Of a stretch of 64,000 bases of DNA, positions 63,101 through 64,000 are shown one piece after another. The number at the start of each line of letters is the position of its first letter. Position 1 is the stretch's first letter. Below the pieces are notes generated by a model, which saw only the letters and a list, made by a program, of their open reading frames with translations, was not told the DNA's origin and searched no databases. This stretch comes from Diatrype stigma (taxonomy: Eukaryota > Ascomycota > Sordariomycetes > Xylariales > Diatrypaceae): assembly GCA_022225965.2 (NCBI GenBank), contig JAKJXP020000016.1, positions 496,001-560,000 of the forward strand, written 5' to 3'. A program made the translations under genes and the position numbers.

Positions 63101-63236
63101 TAATAAAAATAAGCTTATATATCATTTACGTAATACTATCGATCTTATGGCCTTTAATATATTAATAAGTATAATAAAAGGTAATAGCGAAATATATACT
63201 AAGTCCGATTATTTTACCTTAATCGGTAAGATATTA
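60199..63236 (+). mobile_element. LINE-H, left part (ORF1, endonuclease)
   Basis: Canonical 5' end ATCCTCTTATAACTCTC. The ORF1 N-terminus is open at 60784-61032 (VSFRYVPLLLIPPTNPFHLV). A mutated zinc knuckle lies near 61780. The endonuclease reads GNFNAVY near 62990 (Asp to Asn). It is split by a 413-bp LINE fragment and continues at 63664. Confidence 0.88.
63223..63236. repeat. Target-site duplication of 413-bp LINE insert, left
   Basis: TCGGTAAGATATTA here and TCGGTACGATATTA at 63650-63663, 14 bp with one difference. Confidence 0.85.
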
Positions 63237-63649
63237 GTAATAGTAGTAGTATATTTTTACGTCCGGATGGACCTATCTCTTCTTATTTCCGAAAGGGGTA
63301 GGGGTGTTTAAGCTAGTTTATGCTAGGTATTAAGAGGTACATAGGTCCGATATTGCGTAATGTATAGGACGGCTGGATTATCCAAGGCGCTTAGGTTCCT
63401 GGATAAAGCACGAGCGAGTTAGGAGTAACAAAGGAAAGAATGGTTTTTACCCTCCGCTAGGCGGCTTATCTTCCGTAAGTCTCGCCGCCTTACCTGTATG
63501 TAATCTTATGTATTTAGTCCAGTGTGTTGTGGTTTATTCCTTCGTTGCAGCCATAGGGCCTCGCCTTTTCAAGGAAGGCGACGAAGTTTCGGTAGCCATT
63601 ATAGCCGAAGAGTTGGTCCGCTTCGCGCCCTTATCGTATCCTCAGGGAT
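63237..63649 (-). mobile_element. 5'-truncated LINE insert, 413 bp, little RIP
   Basis: Minus-strand LINE 3' end: tail of TAC/GTA units at 63237-63252, 3' UTR, and the last codons of ORF2. On the minus strand it keeps IAEELVRFA-type antisense patterns and many CA and TG dinucleotides that are lost in the long copies. It lies within LINE-H. The plus-strand open frame at 63508-63735 is antisense to ORF2 and not a gene. Confidence 0.85.
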
Positions 63650-63663
63650 TCGGTACGATATTA

Positions 63664-64000
63664 ATAAGTAAGCTTAATAACATTCCTAAGCTTAAATTTA
63701 CCTTTCTGTTAAATACGGCCTTGAAGTGTTTTTAACTTATTTATATATATTAAATAAAGCGACTTATTGCATTCGTATTAGCCTAAGAATGTAACAACTT
63801 AACCTGTTTATTTTTAAACATGTTTAGCCGGGCAATAAAAGCGTTAAGAAAGCCGAAACATAACCGCGAACGAAACGCGTCATAATGAACGAAAGAATAC
63901 GACGAAGTTATTAAATATATGCGTTAATCGGCGGCGGCAGCGGAAACTAAAAGTTCCGAACCCGGATATAACAAGGGAACATAAATTTATTATCCGAAAA
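63664..64000 (+). mobile_element. LINE-H, right part, continues beyond the window
   Basis: It resumes the endonuclease-to-RT linker, aligned with 27000-27310 of LINE-A. The window ends before the RT domain. Confidence 0.85.

Noticed and set aside
63508..63735. 75-codon plus-strand frame as a gene
   Set aside because: It runs antisense to LINE ORF2 and crosses the insertion boundary into LINE-H.

Overview
The window looks like a slice of heterochromatin from a filamentous ascomycete (Pezizomycotina): about 64 kb of nested transposable elements, nearly all ruined by repeat-induced point mutation (RIP). CpG is kept, while CpA and TpG have largely become TpA. Old reading frames can be followed only if TAA and TAG are read as former CAA, CAG or TGG. 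I see no intact host gene, tRNA, rRNA, CRISPR array or bacterial feature. The best candidate for a former single-copy gene is a GC-rich island at 55421-55956.

Layout. (1) 1-105 and 10403-11125 are one Tad1-like LINE split by a Helitron-like element (106-10402, minus strand) whose HUH Rep and Pif1-like helicase are still readable. (2) 11126-22171 is an unidentified coding sequence (X), split by a family C element (12031-14501) and a full-length LINE (LINE-B, 15179-21703). (3) 22172-23795 is a LINE 3' piece. A second family C copy follows; it is split by LINE-A (23889-30403) and carries a 233-bp inserted element. (4) 32581-40603 is an old LINE (LINE-P) with LINE-D (33711-40079) nested inside it. 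(5) 40604-41909 holds a 710-bp hAT-type MITE, a dispersed repeat R and a MITE remnant. (6) 41910-44734 is LINE-E, 44735-47743 is family C copy 3 with a MITE inside it, and 47744-52935 is a minus-strand LINE (LINE-F). (7) 52936-54279 is a non-autonomous element that carries the LINE 3' tail, split by another MITE; 54280-55420 is a LINE 3' piece. (8) 55421-55956 is the GC-rich coding island. (9) 55957-58539 is a MITE containing family C copy 4 and a short Helitron-like insert. (10) 58766-59399 is a second non-autonomous element, 59414-59911 a LINE piece, 59912-60198 a Helitron-like 5' end, and 60199-64000 is LINE-H with a 413-bp, lightly mutated LINE fragment inside it.

How the parts relate. 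The LINEs are about 6.5 kb, with ORF1 (gag-like, CCHC knuckle), ORF2 (endonuclease with GDFNA, reverse transcriptase with YADD, RNase H) and a 3' end with a UUCG-capped hairpin and a trinucleotide tail. The 630-bp non-autonomous elements share that 3' end and probably borrowed the LINE machinery. Family C (2.47 kb, 17-bp target duplications, TA-repeat tail, 5'-truncated copies, one 511-codon frame without recognisable domains) is the least familiar element here. Target-site duplications, read directly from the sequence, give the order of several insertions.
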